A stretch of DNA of 64,000 nucleotides from an uncultured Alphaproteobacteria bacterium (GTDB taxonomy: Bacteria > Pseudomonadota > Alphaproteobacteria > Micavibrionales > Micavibrionaceae), in NCBI GenBank assembly GCA_900696495.1, contig CAADGI010000012.1, positions 1 to 64,000 on the forward strand. The letters are read 5' to 3'. The notes under the pieces were generated by a model, which worked only from the letters and a program-made list of their open reading frames with translations, made no database searches and was not told the origin of the DNA. This document shows, in pieces, positions 24,144-33,630 of the stretch; the first letter of the stretch is position 1; each line of letters opens with the position of its first letter. The translations under genes were made by a program, and so were the position numbers.

Positions 24144-24710
24144 TCAGGCGGCGCGCTCGTGTTCGGGGCAGTCGATGCGCAGATCGGATAGGGCGAGCGG
24201 GACCTGCATGAGTTTGCAAAATCCGCCATCGCCGGTTTCCTGAAAATGGTTGCAGGTGGAGCACATGCGGTCGTGCGGGATGAGTCCCTGGGCCTGCATG
24301 ATTTTCAAAAGATTCAGCAATGCCGCCCATAATGCCTGTTTTTGCAAATCATCCATCTGCCCGACGGATTGCAGAAACGGCGCGGCATAGGCGCCCAGCA
24401 ATGAAGCCTGTTTTTCGCCGGCGGGGGTCAGGCTGATCTTATGGCTGCGGCCGTCTTTTTCATCGGCATGTTTTTTTACGAATTTTCGCGCCAGCAGCAC
24501 GGCGACGGAATCGCTGACTGTCGGCTTGGAAATGCGGAATCCTAAAGCGAGGGCGGAAATCGTCTGCGGGCCGGACTGAAGGCGGTGCAGGATGCGGGCG
24601 TGCAAGGGCGAGAGGCCCTGCTGCCGCCCCGCTTTTTGCAGCGAGGAGCGGGTGACGGTGTGAAGGCGCTCGAGCGCCGATAATATTTTTTCCTCGACTA
24701 TCATGAACAA
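24144..24710 (-). CDS. MarR-family regulator with C-terminal cysteine motif
   Basis: This 188-residue protein has a MarR winged helix in the first 140 residues: SPLHARILHRL, ISALALGFRISKPTVSDSVAVL and the wing DEKDGRSHKISLTPAGEK. An extra 45-residue tail holds CSTCNHF, GGFCKLM and RIDCPEH, four cysteines and a histidine in a pattern seen in a subgroup of MarR proteins and suited to metal or redox sensing. A palindrome that could be its operator lies at 25033-25049 upstream of the next gene, a thioredoxin-fold protein on the same strand. Confidence 0.85.
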   Translation of the reverse strand: MFMIVEEKILSALERLHTVTRSSLQKAGRQQGLSPLHARILHRLQSGPQTISALALGFRISKPTVSDSVAVLLARKFVKKHADEKDGRSHKISLTPAGEKQASLLGAYAAPFLQSVGQMDDLQKQALWAALLNLLKIMQAQGLIPHDRMCSTCNHFQETGDGGFCKLMQVPLALSDLRIDCPEHERAA

Positions 24711-24728
24711 TCACGGGCCGAAAAAAGT

Positions 24729-24759
24729 GGGCGTGAAGAGGACAGCCTACTTCACGCCC
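24729..24759. terminator. Strong two-way terminator
   Basis: GGGCGTGAAG (24729-24738) and CTTCACGCCC (24750-24759) form a perfect 10-bp stem. AAAAAA lies on the left (24721-24726) and TTTTTT on the right (24761-24766), so it can stop transcription in both directions. It directly follows the thioredoxin-fold gene read on the - strand, which should make that gene monocistronic. Confidence 0.85.
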
Positions 24760-24764
24760 GTTTT

Positions 24765-25013
24765 TTATCCTACAATTTTTTTCACGTCATCAAGGCTGGC
24801 GCCGAAATTGATGTGAAGAACCTCGCCGTCGATCAGGAGAGCGGGAACGGATTTAACGCCCGCTTTCTCGGCTTCGGTAATACGGTTTTTGGCGTTGCCG
24901 AAATGCACGACCTCGAGGTTGTATTTGTTTTTATCGACGATATTCAGGACTTTTTGCTCGGCTGAGACGCAGACGGGGCAACCGGCATGGTAAAATACGA
25001 CTTTAGCAGACAT
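24765..25013 (-). CDS. Small thioredoxin/glutaredoxin-fold protein
   Basis: This 82-residue protein consists of one thioredoxin-like fold. The active site is HAGCPVCVSAE (CPVC), and SVPALLIDGE holds the cis-proline. It is too short for a classical thioredoxin and closer to glutaredoxin or NrdH-like proteins, although the CPVC motif is not that of NrdH. It would reduce disulphides or bind a cofactor. A good palindrome (25033-25049) lies 20 bases upstream of the start, and a strong terminator follows. The MarR-type gene with a cysteine tail is the next gene downstream. Confidence 0.75.
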   Translation of the reverse strand: MSAKVVFYHAGCPVCVSAEQKVLNIVDKNKYNLEVVHFGNAKNRITEAEKAGVKSVPALLIDGEVLHINFGASLDDVKKIVG

Positions 25014-25032
25014 TTGGAGTTTCCTTTCATAA

Positions 25033-25049
25033 AGTTAGTAGTCCTAACT
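25033..25049. promoter_or_regulatory. Candidate operator palindrome AGTTAG-N5-CTAACT
   Basis: The arms AGTTAG (25033-25038) and CTAACT (25044-25049) are exact inverted repeats around TAGTC, placed where they would overlap the promoter of the thioredoxin-fold gene. Size and symmetry suit a MarR-type dimer, and a MarR gene is adjacent. Confidence 0.5.
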
Positions 25050-25164
25050 ATCTAGTCTGGCCCACCCGTTTGTCAAGGCGGGTCCGCGCGGCTTTCCACG
25101 GGTTTAATTTCCGTTCATTTCATGTCACAATGAGCCTTATAAACGCTTAGAAGTTCAGGGTTTC

Positions 25165-26856
25165 ATGGCTGTCCGGCACGATCTACCGCTTGTTACCACG
25201 CTTGCCATAGGCATGAGCGCCGCATTTGTGTGCGGCCTGATTGCTTCCAAGCTCCGGATTCCCCCGATTGTGGGCTATCTGATCGCGGGCATCCTGGTCG
25301 GGCCCTATACGCCGGGCTTCGAAGTGGATGTGAATATCGCCGAGGAATTGTCCGAGATCGGCATCGTTCTGCTGATGTTCGGCGTGGGCCTGCATTTTTC
25401 CCTGAATGACTTTATGGAAGTGAAGAAAATCGCGCTGACGGGGGCGCTGTCGCAGATTGCCATCGTCACGACGCTGGGCGCGGGGATTTCGCATTTATGG
25501 GGTTGGCCGTGGGAGAGCAGCATCCTTTTTGGGCTCTCGCTTTCGGTCGCCTCGACCGTCGTGCTGCTGCGCGCGTTCGAGGAGCGAAACCTGGTGCAGA
25601 CGATGCACGGGCATATCGCGATCGGCTGGCTGGTGATCGAAGATCTGGCGATGATTTTGGCGCTCGTTTTGAGCCCCGCGCTGGCCGCCAATGAGTCGGG
25701 CGTGGCGGTAGATGTTTCGCCGCTGCAGCAGCTGTTCATCGCGCTCGGCCAGATCGGGTTGTTCATTCTGATCATGCTGGTGGCGGGGAAGCGCCTTCTG
25801 CCGTGGCTGCTGACGGCGGTGACGAAGACGCGGTCGCGCGAGTTATTCACGCTGGCGGTGTTCGCCATGGCCATTGGAATTGCCTTCAGCGCGTCGCAGC
25901 TGTTCGGCGTTTCGTTCGCGCTGGGGGCGTTTTTCGCCGGCATGATGATCCGCGAATCCGACTTGAACCATGAGGTCGCGAACCGCGCCCTGCCGTTTCA
26001 GGACGCGTTCGCGGTTCTGTTCTTCGTGTCGATCGGGATGTTGTTCAATCCGCATATTTTGCTGGAGCAGCCGCTTCACGTGCTGACGGTGACGGCGATT
26101 ATCATGCTCGGGAACTTCGTCGTTTCATTTTCAATCGTCATGCTGTTCGGATACCAGCTCAAGACCGCATTGCTGGTTTCTTCGGGCCTTGCGCAGATCG
26201 GCGAATTCTCGTTCATCCTTGTGACGGTAGGATTGGCGTATGGATTGCTGCCCGAGGACGGGCGCGATCTCATTCTCGCAGGCGCCATGACGTCGATCGC
26301 GCTCAACCCGGTCGCGTTTTTCATTTCGCGGAAACTTTATGAATTCGCCGAACGCACGCCGAGGCTTTCGCATATGTTCAACATGCGCGGCGACAGCCTT
26401 GCGTTCCTGCGCTCGGACGAAAAATATGTGCTGAAGGATCTGGTCATTCTCGCGGGACACGGGCGCGTCGGGCGGCAGATTTCAAAAAATATCCATGACT
26501 CGCATATCGACCTGGTCGTCATCGACAATAACCGCGAGCGGGTCGAGGCCTTGCGCGAAAACGGGTTCCACGCCATCGCGGGCGATGCCAGCCAGCAGGA
26601 AACCCTGAAAGAGGCGGCGATTCACAAGGCGGTGGCGCTGGTGGTTTCGGTGCCGGACCCGTTCGAGGCGCGGCGCATCGTGGAATCGGCGAGGACGCTG
26701 AAGCCTTCCCTGAAAATCCTGGTGCGCGCGCATAACGAGGAAGAGCGCGATTATTTCATCACGCAGAATGCCGACCTGGCGACGACAGGTCCGCGCGCGA
26801 TCGGCCAGATGATGGCGAATTACCTCAACGATATGCGTTTGAAAAAAGCGGACTAG
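25165..26856 (+). CDS. CPA2-family cation:proton antiporter with TrkA-N domain (YbaL/Kef type)
   Basis: This 563-residue protein has 12 or 13 membrane segments in residues 10-385 (LRIPPIVGYLIAGILVGP, the GVGLHFSLNDF loop and SVASTVVLLRAFEE are family marks), then a cytoplasmic Rossmann RCK/TrkA-N domain (about 415-535) starting VILAGHGRVGRQI. Such proteins exchange potassium or sodium for protons and are gated by nucleotides bound to the C-terminal domain. GHGRVG is the intact dinucleotide-binding loop. No KefF/KefG ancillary gene is adjacent. It converges with trxA, leaving eight bases between them. Confidence 0.9.
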   Translation: MAVRHDLPLVTTLAIGMSAAFVCGLIASKLRIPPIVGYLIAGILVGPYTPGFEVDVNIAEELSEIGIVLLMFGVGLHFSLNDFMEVKKIALTGALSQIAIVTTLGAGISHLWGWPWESSILFGLSLSVASTVVLLRAFEERNLVQTMHGHIAIGWLVIEDLAMILALVLSPALAANESGVAVDVSPLQQLFIALGQIGLFILIMLVAGKRLLPWLLTAVTKTRSRELFTLAVFAMAIGIAFSASQLFGVSFALGAFFAGMMIRESDLNHEVANRALPFQDAFAVLFFVSIGMLFNPHILLEQPLHVLTVTAIIMLGNFVVSFSIVMLFGYQLKTALLVSSGLAQIGEFSFILVTVGLAYGLLPEDGRDLILAGAMTSIALNPVAFFISRKLYEFAERTPRLSHMFNMRGDSLAFLRSDEKYVLKDLVILAGHGRVGRQISKNIHDSHIDLVVIDNNRERVEALRENGFHAIAGDASQQETLKEAAIHKAVALVVSVPDPFEARRIVESARTLKPSLKILVRAHNEEERDYFITQNADLATTGPRAIGQMMANYLNDMRLKKAD

Positions 26857-26864
26857 GGTTTTTA

Positions 26865-27182
26865 TTAAACGTTGCCTTCGATCCACTCCGCGAGCTGCGC
26901 CTTGGGCATGCCGCCGACGCGGGTGTCGACGAGCTGGCCGCCCTTGAAGATCATCAGAGTCGGAATGCCGCGCACGCCGTATTTGGCGGGGGCTTCGGGA
27001 GCCTGGTCGATGTTGACCTTCACGACCTTGACCTTGCCTTGCAATTCTTCGGCGAGCTGGTCGATGACGGGAGAGAGAACCTTGCAGGGGCCGCACCATT
27101 CGGCCCAGAAATCGACCAGCACAGGCTCCCCGGCTTTCAGAACTTCGGCGTCAAAATCCTTGTCAGTGACTGCGATACTCAT
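26865..27182 (-). CDS. trxA: Thioredoxin
   Basis: This 105-residue thioredoxin-1 has the standard active site FWAEWCGPCK (cysteines about residues 32 and 35) and the cis-proline loop VRGIPTLMIF. It reduces disulphides of cytoplasmic enzymes with electrons from thioredoxin reductase. It lies just downstream of addA, a placement I know from many Alphaproteobacteria. The gap of 59 bases from addA does not show whether they share a transcript. Confidence 0.96.
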   Translation of the reverse strand: MSIAVTDKDFDAEVLKAGEPVLVDFWAEWCGPCKVLSPVIDQLAEELQGKVKVVKVNIDQAPEAPAKYGVRGIPTLMIFKGGQLVDTRVGGMPKAQLAEWIEGNV

Positions 27183-27241
27183 ATGAATTTCCCCTTTGTG
27201 TGAATCTTAAGCCATTAACTATGGGATTTTCGCCGCGCGGG

Positions 27242-30200
27242 TCAAGTGGGCGGAAGCTTCATCAGGCGCAGGCCGTCGGTCCAGAGCAGCGCGCAAGAGA
27301 TTGTTCTGTTGGGGTAAATCTTTGCCAGGATGGCGGCGTAGGCGTTCATCTGGGTGCGATAAAGGACGGGGACATCTTTGGCATCTTTCGGCGGCGGACG
27401 GTTGGTCTTGTAATCGACGATGAGAATTTCTTTATCGGTTACGAGCAGGCGGTCGATCTGGCCGCTGACGACGCGGCCGTCGTCCAGGAGGCCGGTGACG
27501 GGAATTTCGGCGAGCGAACCGGGGCCGAAGACGGCGGCGAAATCGGGGTGGCCGAGCACCTGAAGCGTTTCAGCGGCGATGCTGCTCCGGATATTTTCGG
27601 GAAGATCGGCGGCGAAACGGTTTAAAAATTCACGCGCGGCGTTTTCGCGTTTTGATTCCGGCAGGCCGGGTAGAAATTGCAAAAGTTTATGCGTGAGCGT
27701 GCCGCGGCGAAAACGGTGGAGATTTTCCGGCTGCAGCGGCGAATTGACGGGCGGTTCCGGCTCTTCGGATTTCGAGGGGCGGAGCGGCGGGGTGGCGGGG
27801 CGTTCCGGCGCGGCGGGCGTGAAGAGCCAGGGGGGCGGGGGTTCGGCTTTTGCAGCGGTTTGCGTTTTTTTGTCGGCGCGGTCGGGTTCTTTTCCTGCGA
27901 GCTGTTTGTTCTCAAGGCGCAATGTGCCATCGGCGAGGAGTTCGGTATCTGGAAGCGATTCCATCCCGGCGCGAAGGGGGAAAAACCATGAATCATCCAG
28001 CGGTGATTTTTTGCCGCTGCACCCCGCGAGATAAAGCCGGTCCTCGGCGCGGGTCATCGCGACGTAGAGCAGGCGGCGATATTCCTTTTCCTGTTCGAGG
28101 TCGATGGCGGCGAGGGCGTCGTCGTATTCCTTGTAGCCTTCCGGCGCGTGCGGCGACCAGAGCGGCGATTTAAAGCCGGTTTTATCGGGCCAGAGCAGGC
28201 GGCGGTCAGCCTTGTTGCTGCCGCCGCGCGTCGTGCGGGTGGTATCGGGCAGGATGACGATGGGCGCCTGCAGGCCCTTTGCGCCGTGGATGGTCATCAG
28301 GCGGACGAAATCGCCGCTTTCATCCATCTCGCGTTTGACTTCGGTATTGCCGCGTGACTGGCGGTGAAGGAAAAGCTGCAGCGAGAGCGGGTTTGAAGAT
28401 TCAAAATCGAGCGCGGCGTTCATGAGTTCGTCGAGCGGCTCCATGATGTCGCGGCCAAGGCGTTTTTGCATGGCGCGGAGGCCGCTGCGTTCATCTGCCG
28501 GGCAGGGGTTCTGCAGGATCGCGGTGAGGAAATCAAAGGGCCCGAGCGCGGCGTTTTGCCGGAGCGTTTCGAGATACGCGGCGATGGCTTTGTGTTTGCT
28601 TTCACGCAGCGCGAGCCATAACCGGCCTCCTTCAGGGCGCGGGTGGGCGAGATTGAATAGCTCGTCTTCGTTCATGCCGATGAGCGGTGATTTCAAAAGA
28701 CAGGCGAGATTCAAATCGTCGAGCGGCTGCAGCGCGAATTCGGCGCAGGTGAAAAGATCCTGCACGGAAATCTGCTCGTTCAGGATCATGCGGTCGGCGC
28801 CGCTGATCGGGATTTTCTGGTCTTTCAGCGCTTTCGCGACCTGGCGGAACAGGGCGTTGCGCGTGCGGAAGAGAATCATAATATCGCCCGCACGGATGGG
28901 GCGGCCGCGCGCGGGAAGAATATTATCGGGGTTGTCGATCCAGCCGCGAATGGTTCTGGCGATATGGGTGGCGAGTTTTGCCGCGCCGGTTTCATGGCCG
29001 GTGACCTGGGTGGGCGGCGCCCAGGGCGCAATATCTTCGGCTTCGGGCGTTTCGAACAGCGGCCACAGCTCGACGAGGCCAGCCTGCCCGCGCCGATGCG
29101 AGATATGCGCGACGGGGGATTCTGAAACACCGTCCTGCATAGTGGGCGGGGCAAAGACGGCATCGACGGTCTGCAGCACGGATTTTGTGGAGCGGAAGGA
29201 AATGCTCATCGGCACGTCGTCCCAGTTTTTCCCGGCGTCCGTGATTTTTTCGCGCAGCCAGCCGCGCATGCGGTGGAATTCCTGCGGCGCGGCGCGCTGG
29301 AAGCTGTAGATGGATTGTTTTTCATCGCCGACGACGAAGATGGTGCGTTCGGTTTCGGATGCGCCTGCCCCGGCGGTGAATTCTTTCGCAAGCGCCTCGA
29401 CCACGCGCCATTGCTCGGGGTTGGTGTCCTGCGCCTCGTCGACGAGGATGTGGTCGATGCCGCCGTCGAGTTTGTAGAGCACCCATTCGGCGCTGTCCTC
29501 GAGCAGGGCGCAGGTCATGAAGATGAGATCGTCGAAATCGAGCGCGGCGCGACCCAGTTTCAGGGATTGGTAGAGGGCGACGATTTCGCCGCCGAGAATG
29601 AGCAGGTCGCGGGTGAGAAGAGCGCTGGCGGCGGCGTTCACCCGGTCGAAGAGTCTGAAGAGGCGGTCGGCCTCGGCCTGTAATTGCGCGAGCGTGCCGG
29701 GCGCGCCGCGTTCGACATCGACGCCCGCGAGCTTGGCGCGAATCTGGCCGTCGGTTTTCTTGAGATAGGCAAGCGAATAATCGCGCAATGTCGCGGGGCG
29801 TTCTTTAGAGTCGAGCCAAGCCTGGATGATGGCGGCGTTGTCGCCATCGGTTTTGTTGCCGTGGTCGCTCAAGGCTTTGCACGCAGCGCGAAGGCCCGGT
29901 TCGTCGAAGGCGGCGGAGTGGCAGGCGTCCTTCAGCATGTCTTCAGGTTCACGCCCCGGCGGCAGGCCGAATTGGGCGCAGAGTTTCTGGTAGACGCTTT
30001 CCGCGCTGCCGGACATGACGCGTTCGAGCTGGCCGCGTTCCTTGGCGATGGAGCGGATGAGTTCGAAGAATTGCTGTTCGTTGACGGCGCGGGCGACGCG
30101 GTCCAGGGCGCGGGCAAGCGGTGAATTCTGATCCTCTTCGGCTTTTTTGAGAATGGTGTCGCGGGCCTGTTCGAGTAGCACGGCGGCGTCGATATCTTCC

Positions 30201-30703
30201 AGTGGGTGGAAATAAGGCGGGATGCCAGCCTCGAGAGGAAAGCGGCTCAGCACCGACTGGCAGAAGGAATGGATGGTGAGAATCTTTATACCGCCCGGCG
30301 TGTCGGCGACTTCAGCAAATAATTGACGGGCCTTGTCGAGGTCTTTGCGGGCCGGTTCGCGGTTCTGGAGCCGTTTAAGCTCGGCGCGGAGTTCTTCTTC
30401 CGGCGCGATGGCCCAGCGGGTGAGGGTTTTGCCCAGACGGATTGCCATCTCGCCCGCCCCGGCCTTGGTGTAGGTGAGGCAGAGGATGCGGGAGGGGCTG
30501 GTGCCGGGGCGGCCGTCGGCGTCCGGCAAAAGAAGGCGCAGGATGCGGTCGGTGAGGACCTTGGTTTTGCCCGTGCCCGCCGAGGCGGTGACCCAGACGG
30601 AGTAATCGGGACGCGAGGCCTTGCCCTGCTGGACGTTGGGGTCGGTTTCGCGGACGGTGTCAGGCGCGCCTGGCTGGGGCTTCTTTTGAACCTGATGACT
30701 CAT
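27242..30703 (-). CDS. addA: Double-strand break repair helicase-nuclease AddA
   Basis: This 1153-residue UvrD-like superfamily I helicase has a C-terminal nuclease domain. Walker A is VTASAGTGKTKVL, the DEAQD box is ILVDEAQDTNPEQW, and later motifs include DEKQSIYSFQ and the repeated SISFRST. VTRAEDRLYLAG-type sequence appears as VAMTRAEDRLYLAG. The nuclease shows ILIVDYKTNR with the catalytic D-x-K. With AddB it resects DNA ends for RecA. Its start overlaps addB by four bases, so the two are made together. Alphaproteobacteria generally use AddAB in place of RecBCD. Confidence 0.95.
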   Translation of the reverse strand: MSHQVQKKPQPGAPDTVRETDPNVQQGKASRPDYSVWVTASAGTGKTKVLTDRILRLLLPDADGRPGTSPSRILCLTYTKAGAGEMAIRLGKTLTRWAIAPEEELRAELKRLQNREPARKDLDKARQLFAEVADTPGGIKILTIHSFCQSVLSRFPLEAGIPPYFHPLEDIDAAVLLEQARDTILKKAEEDQNSPLARALDRVARAVNEQQFFELIRSIAKERGQLERVMSGSAESVYQKLCAQFGLPPGREPEDMLKDACHSAAFDEPGLRAACKALSDHGNKTDGDNAAIIQAWLDSKERPATLRDYSLAYLKKTDGQIRAKLAGVDVERGAPGTLAQLQAEADRLFRLFDRVNAAASALLTRDLLILGGEIVALYQSLKLGRAALDFDDLIFMTCALLEDSAEWVLYKLDGGIDHILVDEAQDTNPEQWRVVEALAKEFTAGAGASETERTIFVVGDEKQSIYSFQRAAPQEFHRMRGWLREKITDAGKNWDDVPMSISFRSTKSVLQTVDAVFAPPTMQDGVSESPVAHISHRRGQAGLVELWPLFETPEAEDIAPWAPPTQVTGHETGAAKLATHIARTIRGWIDNPDNILPARGRPIRAGDIMILFRTRNALFRQVAKALKDQKIPISGADRMILNEQISVQDLFTCAEFALQPLDDLNLACLLKSPLIGMNEDELFNLAHPRPEGGRLWLALRESKHKAIAAYLETLRQNAALGPFDFLTAILQNPCPADERSGLRAMQKRLGRDIMEPLDELMNAALDFESSNPLSLQLFLHRQSRGNTEVKREMDESGDFVRLMTIHGAKGLQAPIVILPDTTRTTRGGSNKADRRLLWPDKTGFKSPLWSPHAPEGYKEYDDALAAIDLEQEKEYRRLLYVAMTRAEDRLYLAGCSGKKSPLDDSWFFPLRAGMESLPDTELLADGTLRLENKQLAGKEPDRADKKTQTAAKAEPPPPWLFTPAAPERPATPPLRPSKSEEPEPPVNSPLQPENLHRFRRGTLTHKLLQFLPGLPESKRENAAREFLNRFAADLPENIRSSIAAETLQVLGHPDFAAVFGPGSLAEIPVTGLLDDGRVVSGQIDRLLVTDKEILIVDYKTNRPPPKDAKDVPVLYRTQMNAYAAILAKIYPNRTISCALLWTDGLRLMKLPPT

Positions 30704-33630
30704 GCGGCGGCCTCGCTGTCGTCATCGCCCAGCGCCGCCCATTCAGCGATGCGGGCGAGGTGGCCGTAATCGCTGAAGCGGGGCGCGTTGCCCGGGCGCG
30801 GGACGCTGTAATAGGGCGTGGATTCGCTGTCGAAGGCGCTGATGAGGGCGCGGAGACCGGATTCGGCGTCGTCGATGACATCCTTGAGGCCCTGTTCGGC
30901 TCTGGTGATTTTAACGGGCGGCGCGCCGCCGGTGACGGTCCAGTATTGCAGCGAAACGGGTTCAAGCCTGCCGATTTCCTTAAAGCCGCCCTTCGCGAGG
31001 ATGAAGCCCTCGAGCGGGAGCTGGGGCATTTTGCCGCCCGTGATATCGCCGGGATTGAACTGGCCGCCGGATTTGTAGTCGATGATCGCGCCGCCGGGGG
31101 CAAGCCTGTCGATGCGGTCGGCGCGAGCGGAGAGCAGGAAGTCGCCGCCTTTTGCCGCGACCGGGATTTCGCCGCGGATTTCGATTCCTGTGGGCTGGGC
31201 CCTCTGCCGCCAGTCCTGTTCATGCTGCGCGAGAGCATGGGCGGCTTTTTCGAAGCGGCGGCGCCAGAAGCTCCAGACGGATATATCCTCGCGGCGGCGG
31301 GCGATTTCCTCTTCGGCGGTTTCGATCAGGATTGCCGCAGCATTTTCGGGGAAAGATTCACGCGTTTTGCCTGCGAAATTTTTCATGGTCTCATGCAGCA
31401 ATTCGCCGCGCTCGGCGGCATCGATGTCCTTTTCGAGCGGGTCGGTTTTGCGCAGGCGCAGGACGTATTCGGCATAGATGCCGTAGGGGTCCTGCCGCCA
31501 TTTTTCGATACGGGTGACGGACAGGGCGCGGGGGCGGGCGCTGACCGGCGGGCGCGGTTCGGGGCGGCGAACGGGGGTTACGGTATCCGTTTCATCCATC
31601 GCGTTGGCCCAGCCGATAACAGGCGAAGCGGTAATGGCATCGGGCGAAATTGCTGCAGCATCCAAAATGGCGTCGAGGCGTTGGAGCCAGCGGGCGGGGA
31701 CGGTGGGGCCGCCATCCTGCCGCAGCGAGCGGGTAAGCACGACATGGGGGGCGCAGAAGCCCTGCACGAAGTCGTGGGCGGCGAGGCCGATTTGCCGCTC
31801 CGGCGGGGGCAGGCCGAATTCGTCGCGCATGGGCCGGGACATCCACGGGTCATGACTCGCTTCCGGCGGCCAGGTTTTTTCATTGAGCCCGGCCATGATG
31901 ACGAGGTCGGCATCGGTCATGCGGGCCTCGAGCTGGCCGAGGATGCGCAGGCGCGGGTGGGCGCCGTAGGCGGGGCGGACGACGATGTCTTTTATCAGGG
32001 CGCTGATGACATTGGCGTAGGCGGGGAGGTTCATGTTGGGGAAGTCTTCGGCGTGATCGAGAAGGGAGGCGAAAAAGGCGGCGGCCTTTTCCCCATCCTC
32101 GCCCTGCCACGGGGTTTCGGGGTTAAGCGCGAGCGCTTCGAGCATTTCGATGTGAGACTTGACGATTTTGCTGAATTGGCGGGGCTTTTCGGGGGATGAA
32201 CCACCCATGAACCGGGTCAGGACCGGCTCAATGATCCGCATGATTTTATTATCGGCGCGCTCTTTCAGGCCCGGAATGCCGGGGATGGGTTTGGGGCCGC
32301 GCAAAGCGAGGTCGAGGTTCTGAATGCCATCGGCCCGGCAGAAAGGATGTTTGAGAAGGGCCAGCAGGGCGACGGGCGAAAAATCGGCCGCGGCGGCATC
32401 AGCGGAGAGGCGGACATAACTCCCTGCCGGGGTTTCGGAGAGGGGCCGCCCGGCGGAGTCATCCAGCGCGATATTCCAGCGGCGGCAGGCGGCGGCGACG
32501 CGGCGGGCAAGGCCCCGGCGCGGGGTGATGAGGGCGGCGGTGCGGCCCGGTGTTTCCAGCGCCTGCCGCAGCAAAAGGGCGATAGCGGCGGCCTCCTCGC
32601 GTTCGTTCGCGCAGGTTAAAATATTGATATTTTTCAATGCGTTATTGATTTTTTGCTGCGCCTGTTTGTTATCAGGCAGGTCGTTCGCCCAACTTTCAGT
32701 GGTCTCGGCAGGGCGCATGATTTCGCCGGCCAGCCAGCTTTGGTCAATTTGTTTTGCTGCATCACTGTTCGGCCATGGCAGGACTTTGCTGCGGTCGATG
32801 CCGAGCTTATCGAGAAGGTGTTTGATCGCATGCTGCGGATGGGATTCGGTGAGGAGGTCCCAGCCTTCGGGGTCGATATCCGGGTCCAGCCCGGGCAGCA
32901 CGACGCGGCCTTGCGGCAGGGTGGCGATCACGCGCAGCAATTCCGCCGTGGCGGGAATGGTGCCGGTGGTGCCCGCAGCAATGATGGGGGTCCGGGGCGG
33001 GGATTTCTCCCAGCGCTTGGCCAGCGCGCGCAGCAAACGGCCCCGTCGGTCGGCCCCGTCGATGGCCCCTTCAGCGGCCAGGATGTCGGGCCAGCGGACA
33101 CTGAGGATTTCCATGAATGTGAGGGTCACCTGCCAGTGCGCGGCGAGGCGTTCGGCGCTGACTAAAGAGGGGAGTTTTTGCAGGTCGAGGCCTTCCGTAT
33201 AGACATGATCCATGAGCCGCCCGAGGGCCGCGGCAAGCAGTAAGGCCTGGTCGAAACCTTTGGCATAATCCGGGATTTTTTGAATGGTTTTCGCGAGCAG
33301 AATCTGGCGCTTCAAAGGCGGCAAGGCAGGGGGAATATCGAGTAGGCCGGTGGGGGTTTCGTCCGCCAGCAGGGAAAGCGAAAGCTCCTCCTCGTCGATG
33401 TCGCCGAGGGCATGCATCTGCGGCAGGAGGAGGGGTTTGCCCTCTGTTTCATCCAGAAATGCCTCGCGCAGAACACGGACGGCGCGGCGGGTGGGAAGGA
33501 TGATGCGATAGGCGGCGAGCGCCTCGGGATGGCTGCCGGATTCCTGAATCAATTGTGCAGCAAGAGAGCGCGCAAAGCTTGTTCCCGCGGGAATATTATA
33601 GATTCCGGAGGTTATTTTTGCTGCGCTCAT
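30700..33630 (-). CDS. addB: Double-strand break repair protein AddB
   Basis: This 976-residue partner of AddA has a degenerate helicase fold with no Walker A lysine motif at the N-terminus (YNIPAGTSFARSLAAQL), which is the alphaproteobacterial AddB type. The C-terminal PD-(D/E)XK nuclease shows GAIIDYKSGGQ with the catalytic D-x-K. A pair of early-domain stretches, ILPTRRAVRVLREAF and PQMHALGDIDEEEL, are typical. It overlaps murU upstream and addA downstream by four bases each. Together the proteins cut and unwind broken ends. Confidence 0.94.
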   Translation of the reverse strand: MSAAKITSGIYNIPAGTSFARSLAAQLIQESGSHPEALAAYRIILPTRRAVRVLREAFLDETEGKPLLLPQMHALGDIDEEELSLSLLADETPTGLLDIPPALPPLKRQILLAKTIQKIPDYAKGFDQALLLAAALGRLMDHVYTEGLDLQKLPSLVSAERLAAHWQVTLTFMEILSVRWPDILAAEGAIDGADRRGRLLRALAKRWEKSPPRTPIIAAGTTGTIPATAELLRVIATLPQGRVVLPGLDPDIDPEGWDLLTESHPQHAIKHLLDKLGIDRSKVLPWPNSDAAKQIDQSWLAGEIMRPAETTESWANDLPDNKQAQQKINNALKNINILTCANEREEAAAIALLLRQALETPGRTAALITPRRGLARRVAAACRRWNIALDDSAGRPLSETPAGSYVRLSADAAAADFSPVALLALLKHPFCRADGIQNLDLALRGPKPIPGIPGLKERADNKIMRIIEPVLTRFMGGSSPEKPRQFSKIVKSHIEMLEALALNPETPWQGEDGEKAAAFFASLLDHAEDFPNMNLPAYANVISALIKDIVVRPAYGAHPRLRILGQLEARMTDADLVIMAGLNEKTWPPEASHDPWMSRPMRDEFGLPPPERQIGLAAHDFVQGFCAPHVVLTRSLRQDGGPTVPARWLQRLDAILDAAAISPDAITASPVIGWANAMDETDTVTPVRRPEPRPPVSARPRALSVTRIEKWRQDPYGIYAEYVLRLRKTDPLEKDIDAAERGELLHETMKNFAGKTRESFPENAAAILIETAEEEIARRREDISVWSFWRRRFEKAAHALAQHEQDWRQRAQPTGIEIRGEIPVAAKGGDFLLSARADRIDRLAPGGAIIDYKSGGQFNPGDITGGKMPQLPLEGFILAKGGFKEIGRLEPVSLQYWTVTGGAPPVKITRAEQGLKDVIDDAESGLRALISAFDSESTPYYSVPRPGNAPRFSDYGHLARIAEWAALGDDDSEAAA

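Noticed and set aside
30760-32199. A 479-codon open frame on the + strand
   Set aside because: It is the antisense of addB, with low-complexity glycine/alanine/arginine content and no ribosome-binding site.
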